A stretch of 64,000 nucleotides of DNA from Pseudomonas syringae (GTDB lineage Bacteria > Pseudomonadota > Gammaproteobacteria > Pseudomonadales > Pseudomonadaceae): the NCBI RefSeq assembly GCF_001698815.1, contig NZ_LGSI01000074.1, positions 1-64,000 of the forward strand, written 5' to 3'. The number at the start of each line of letters is the position of its first letter. Positions within the stretch are counted from its first letter, which is position 1. The notes beneath the pieces were generated by a model that did not search any database, had not been told where the DNA came from, and saw nothing but the letters and a program-made list of their open reading frames with translations. This document shows, piece by piece, positions 60,598 to 64,000 of this stretch. The translations under genes and the position numbers were made by a program.

Positions 60598-61538
60598 GCA
60601 GTTCCGCGCCGTCGCGCCGGGTGGCCGAAGATGCGGCGTACTGGCTGGTGCTGCTGGAATCCGGCGCCGCCAGTGACGAGGACCGCGCGCAGTTGCAACG
60701 CTGGCGCGAGCAATGCCCCAGTCACGAACAGACCTGGCAAAAAGCCCAGGGTCTGCGTGGCAGATTTTCCGCATTGCCGGGCGAACTGGCACTGGCCAGC
60801 CTCGACCGCCCGGCTCTGGGCCGTCGTACCGTCCTCAAGCGAACCTTGATCGTCGCCGCGTTGCTGCCTGGCGGCTGGCTGCTCAGCCAGCAAGCCCCCG
60901 TAGCCGCATGGCGCGCGGATTTGCGCACGGTGGCGGGCGAGCGCAAGGAGTTGCCTCTGCCCGACGGCAGCCTGTTGCAACTCGATACGGCCAGCGCGGT
61001 GAATATCGACGTTGCCACCCGCAGCCTGGCGCTGATCGAAGGTGAGCTGGCGTTGAATATGGCGGCGAACACGGCCGCAATCGCCATCGAAACCCGCGCC
61101 GGACGCATTGTTGCTAACGACGCCGAGCTTTGCGTGCGTCTGGACGGGCAGGGCTGTCGGGTTTCCGTCTGGCGCGGCAGTGTCGATCTGTTCCCGCAAA
61201 ATGGCTTGAGCGTGCGCTTGCACGGCGGCCAGCAAACAACCATGAACGCATCCTCCGTGGCGCCGTTGCACAACTTCGACACCCGACAGCCGGGCTGGCG
61301 CGAAGGTGTGCTCAGCGTCGAAAACCAGCCCCTGGGGCTGTTCCTTGCCGAACTGAGCCGTTATCGCCCTGGCATTTTGCGCTGGGAACCGGCGCTGGAT
61401 GCCTTGAAAGTCACCGGTACATTCCGCCTCGACGATACCGACAAGATCCTGTTGCTGCTGGCTGCCAGTCTGCCGGTGCAGGTGCAGACGCGCACCCGTT
61501 ATTGGGTCACGCTGACGCCGCGAAAAATTTCTGCCTGA
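60594..61538 (+). CDS. FecR-type anti-sigma/sigma regulator
   Basis: A 314-residue FecR-family inner-membrane signal transducer. Its start is a GTG overlapping the sigma stop. The N-terminal DUF4880 segment (VAEDAAYWLVLLESGAASDE, WREQCPSHEQTW) would bind the sigma factor. A single hydrophobic stretch (TLIVAALLPGGWLLSQ, about residues 83-99) crosses the membrane. The periplasmic FecR domain (LPLPDGSLLQLDTASAVNID) and C-terminal STN-like region meet the receptor. It controls the upstream sigma factor. Confidence 0.9.
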   Translation: MSSSAPSRRVAEDAAYWLVLLESGAASDEDRAQLQRWREQCPSHEQTWQKAQGLRGRFSALPGELALASLDRPALGRRTVLKRTLIVAALLPGGWLLSQQAPVAAWRADLRTVAGERKELPLPDGSLLQLDTASAVNIDVATRSLALIEGELALNMAANTAAIAIETRAGRIVANDAELCVRLDGQGCRVSVWRGSVDLFPQNGLSVRLHGGQQTTMNASSVAPLHNFDTRQPGWREGVLSVENQPLGLFLAELSRYRPGILRWEPALDALKVTGTFRLDDTDKILLLLAASLPVQVQTRTRYWVTLTPRKISA

Positions 61539-61604
61539 TCGGTGTCCCTTTTTCCGAACTCGCCTGTCATTGCTCTCAAGTGAACGAAATAAGAGAGTGT
61601 TCCG

Positions 61605-64000
61605 ATGCCCGCAGTTTTTCTTCGACGTCTGCGCCTGACCCATCTGGGCATGCGTCCTTTGCTTCAAATGAGTTGCCACGCCAGCGTTCTGGTCGGGATT
61701 GGTGCGGGTTCGGTGCTGGTCGCGCCGGCATGGGCCGAAGAGGGCGCCAGACACAATTATCAGATCCCCGCCGGCAACCTGAGCGCGGCATTGACCCGCT
61801 TTGCTGCGCAGGCTGGCGTCAGTCTTTCGGTTGATCCGGCATTGGTCGCCGGTCGCAACACGGCCGGGCTGACCGGCGACTATGCGCCCCAGGAAGGTTT
61901 TGCCCGTTTGCTGCAAGGCACCGGCCTGCAATTGCAGCCGGTCGCCGATCAGTCCTACACCTTGATTCCGGCACCGACCAGCGAAAATGGCTCGATGCTG
62001 CTGCCGCAAACCTCCATCGACGGCAGCCGCTTTGATCAGCAGGGCGATGTGTACTCCGGCGGGCAAGTCACGCGCCGCGGCAATCAAGGCATGCTCGGCG
62101 ACCATGATTTCATGGAAACGCCGTTCAACCTGACGTCCTACACCAGCACTACGGTAAAAAACCAGCAGGCTCGCACCTTGGGCGACGTGGTGGCCAACGA
62201 TCCTTCGGTGCGTACCACCAATCCGGCCGGTGGTCGTTTCGAGCAGTTCTCGATTCGCGGTTTGAGCCTGTACAACAGCGATGTGTCGTTCGGCGGTCTG
62301 TACGGCGTGCTGCCGACGTATTCCATCGACATGGAGATGGTCGAACGCATTGATATTCTCAAAGGCCCTGGCGCCTTGCTCGGCGGCATCGCGCCCCGTG
62401 GCAGTGTGGGCGGCGGGATCAATATCGAGCCCAAGCGCGCAGGCAAGGAACCGCTGACCGAATTTACCGGCAGCTATGCGTCGGCGGGCCAGTTCGGCGG
62501 CAGCATGGACATTGGTCGACGCTTTGGCGATGAGCAGGAATACGGCGTGCGCTTCAATGGCGTGCGTCAGTCCGGCGAAACCGAGTGGGATCATCAGTCC
62601 GTCGAGCGCGAAGCCGCCGTGATCGGCCTGGATTTCAAGAAAGAGCGGGTGCGCTTGTCCCTGGACTTCGGTCGTTCCGAGCGCCACGGCGATGCGCCCA
62701 TCGAGCGGGTGGAAGTCGCGGCCGGGATTAAAATGCCCAAGGCTGAGGATATCCATCACAACTTTGCCCAGCCGTGGACCTACGCCGACTCCAAGGACAC
62801 CTTCGGCGCAGTGCGTGGCGAGTACGACGTCAGTGATTCGTTGATGGTCTACGCCGCAGCAGGCGCGCGCAGCGGTGAATATGACTTCCTGCGCCACGCG
62901 GTGCAGGTCACCAACAGCAACGGCAATTTCAACATGACGCCCCGGTCGTTTCAGCGTGACGAGGAGGTCAAGACCTTTACCGTCGGCGCGCGCAGCTGGT
63001 TCAACACCGGGCCGATTGGCCATACCGTCAACCTGAGCCTGAACCGCTTCGACATGGAGTTCGACAACAGCGGCGAGCGCTACCTGACCCGCGTCAGCAA
63101 CCTCTACAACCCGGTGTTGCAGCCGTATCCCGGAGTGCCGAATCGCTTCGACACCTCGACCCACACCGAAGATGTGTTCTCCAGTGCGGCGCTGGCCGAT
63201 ACCTTGAGCTTCTTCGATGACCGAGTGCTGTTGACCCTCGGCGCGCGGCTGCAACGGGTGGAAGTCGATGCCTACGCAAATGGCGTGCTCGGTCAGCAAT
63301 ATGACGAGCAAGCCACCTCGCCAGCGGCGGGTCTGGTGATCAAGGCCACCGACAACATTTCCCTGTACGCCAACTACATCGAAGGCCTGAGCCAGGGCGA
63401 AACCGCGCCGACTACCGCCACCAACCGCGACGAAGTGTTCGCGCCGTACAAATCAAAACAGACCGAAGTCGGCGTCAAGCTCGACATGGGCGGCTTCGCC
63501 ACCACCTTGAGTGTGTTCCGCATCGAACAACCGAGCTATATCACCGACGCCAGCGGTAACTTCAAACCCGATGGCGAACTGCGCAATCAGGGCGTCGAGT
63601 TGAACCTGTTTGGCGAACTGGCCAGCGATCTGCGTCTGCTGGGCGGGGTAATGGTGCTGGACAGCGAGCAGACCAAAACCGCGCTGGGCCAATACGACGG
63701 CAAGCGCGGCACCGGTTCGCCGATCCTCAATGCCAACATGGGGCTCGAATACGACATCAACCGGTTGCCGGGTTTGACCTTGACCGCGCGGGCCATTCAC
63801 ACCGGCTCGCAATACCTGGATCAGGCCAACGAGCAGAAAATCGACGCCTGGCAGCGCTACGATCTGGGCGGACGTTACGCGTTCAAACTGGGCAGCAATC
63901 CGATCACCTTGCGTGCCGCTGTCGAAAACGTGCTCGACAAGACCTATTGGGTTTCTGCCGCCACGTCGTCGGATGCAGCGGCTGGCTTGACCTTGTCGAC
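61605..64000 (+). CDS. TonB-dependent siderophore-type receptor with STN signalling domain (3' end outside window)
   Basis: Open from ATG 61605 to the window edge: 798 codons, with only the last stretch of the barrel missing. After the signal sequence (cleavage about APAWAEEG, residue 47) comes an STN domain (NYQIPAGNLSAALTRFAAQA), then the plug (LGDVVANDPSVRTTNPAGGR, FSIRGLSLYNSDVSFGGLYG) and a 22-strand barrel. The STN domain marks it as a transducer that signals through FecR to the sigma factor. The substrate, presumably a ferric siderophore, cannot be read. A TonB box before the plug is not obvious. Confidence 0.92.
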   Translation, partial: MPAVFLRRLRLTHLGMRPLLQMSCHASVLVGIGAGSVLVAPAWAEEGARHNYQIPAGNLSAALTRFAAQAGVSLSVDPALVAGRNTAGLTGDYAPQEGFARLLQGTGLQLQPVADQSYTLIPAPTSENGSMLLPQTSIDGSRFDQQGDVYSGGQVTRRGNQGMLGDHDFMETPFNLTSYTSTTVKNQQARTLGDVVANDPSVRTTNPAGGRFEQFSIRGLSLYNSDVSFGGLYGVLPTYSIDMEMVERIDILKGPGALLGGIAPRGSVGGGINIEPKRAGKEPLTEFTGSYASAGQFGGSMDIGRRFGDEQEYGVRFNGVRQSGETEWDHQSVEREAAVIGLDFKKERVRLSLDFGRSERHGDAPIERVEVAAGIKMPKAEDIHHNFAQPWTYADSKDTFGAVRGEYDVSDSLMVYAAAGARSGEYDFLRHAVQVTNSNGNFNMTPRSFQRDEEVKTFTVGARSWFNTGPIGHTVNLSLNRFDMEFDNSGERYLTRVSNLYNPVLQPYPGVPNRFDTSTHTEDVFSSAALADTLSFFDDRVLLTLGARLQRVEVDAYANGVLGQQYDEQATSPAAGLVIKATDNISLYANYIEGLSQGETAPTTATNRDEVFAPYKSKQTEVGVKLDMGGFATTLSVFRIEQPSYITDASGNFKPDGELRNQGVELNLFGELASDLRLLGGVMVLDSEQTKTALGQYDGKRGTGSPILNANMGLEYDINRLPGLTLTARAIHTGSQYLDQANEQKIDAWQRYDLGGRYAFKLGSNPITLRAAVENVLDKTYWVSAATSSDAAAGLTLS

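Noticed and set aside
60567..63311. 914-codon open frame on the minus strand opposite fecR and the TonB receptor gene
   Set aside because: It is antisense to two convincingly recognised genes, has no ribosome site or domain, and reads as the mirror of high-GC codon bias (many G, A, V, Q, H).

Overview
The window reads as a chromosomal segment of a fluorescent or plant-associated Pseudomonas (P. syringae / P. fluorescens group). The basis is: high GC, dense genes with ATGA-type overlaps, dispersed intergenic palindromes of the 'TTCGCGGGCAAGCCTCGCTC' kind, two LexA-like boxes, a Zur-like box, a Fur-like box, and protein sequences typical of the genus. No tRNA, rRNA, CRISPR array, insertion sequence or prophage was recognised. 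Both edges cut structures: the left edge starts in a 191-bp tandem repeat and the right edge cuts a TonB receptor gene.

Layout. 1-0.4 kb: tandem repeats. 0.4-0.9 kb: a CBS-domain protein. 1.0-9.8 kb: a complete minus-strand chemotaxis operon reading receptor-like protein, cheY, STAS protein, cheA, receptor, cheW, cheR, cheD, cheB, headed by a good FliA (sigma-28) promoter match. 10.1-17 kb: aldo/keto reductase, LysR, acetylornithine-type aminotransferase, ppnN and topB. 17.1-20.2 kb: a divergent arsR / arsB-arsH-arsC arsenic locus. 20.3-30.4 kb: mixed housekeeping and accessory genes (DUF4174, GlxA-type and short AraC regulators separated by an ABAB repeat block, RidA, a methyltransferase, DNA polymerase II, a small secreted DUF2790 protein, a sirtuin, a PhzF-fold protein, an XRE regulator). 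30.4-31.2 kb: a gene-poor, lower-GC gap. 31.2-32.0 kb: an exported protein made of sixteen 13-residue repeats. 32.0-34.2 kb: a radical-SAM DNA-repair pair behind a LexA box.

34.3-50.0 kb is the most interesting stretch. Three regulator/transporter/hydrolase genes lead into a tightly overlapping operon: two paralogous binding proteins, an FAD-linked 2-hydroxyacid dehydrogenase, an aminotransferase, and a polar-amino-acid ABC transporter. A thiol-dioxygenase-like cupin, a YfcG-like glutathione S-transferase and a 925-residue fusion of four rhodanese-like domains to a cystathionine-lyase-type PLP enzyme follow. The combination suggests import and dismantling of a sulfur-containing (possibly N-acylated, S-substituted or disulfide) amino acid. 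The substrate is not determined by the sequence.

50.0-52.8 kb: a zinc-type ABC transporter with a Zur-like palindrome and a 43-residue leading membrane ORF. 52.9-59.7 kb: a sugar block (exported aldose 1-epimerase, GntR/FCD regulator, SMP-30 lactonase, araFGH). 60.0-64.0 kb: a Fur-controlled cell-surface signalling set (ECF sigma, FecR, STN-domain TonB receptor).

All identifications come from reading the sequence and remembered family features. No database search was run.
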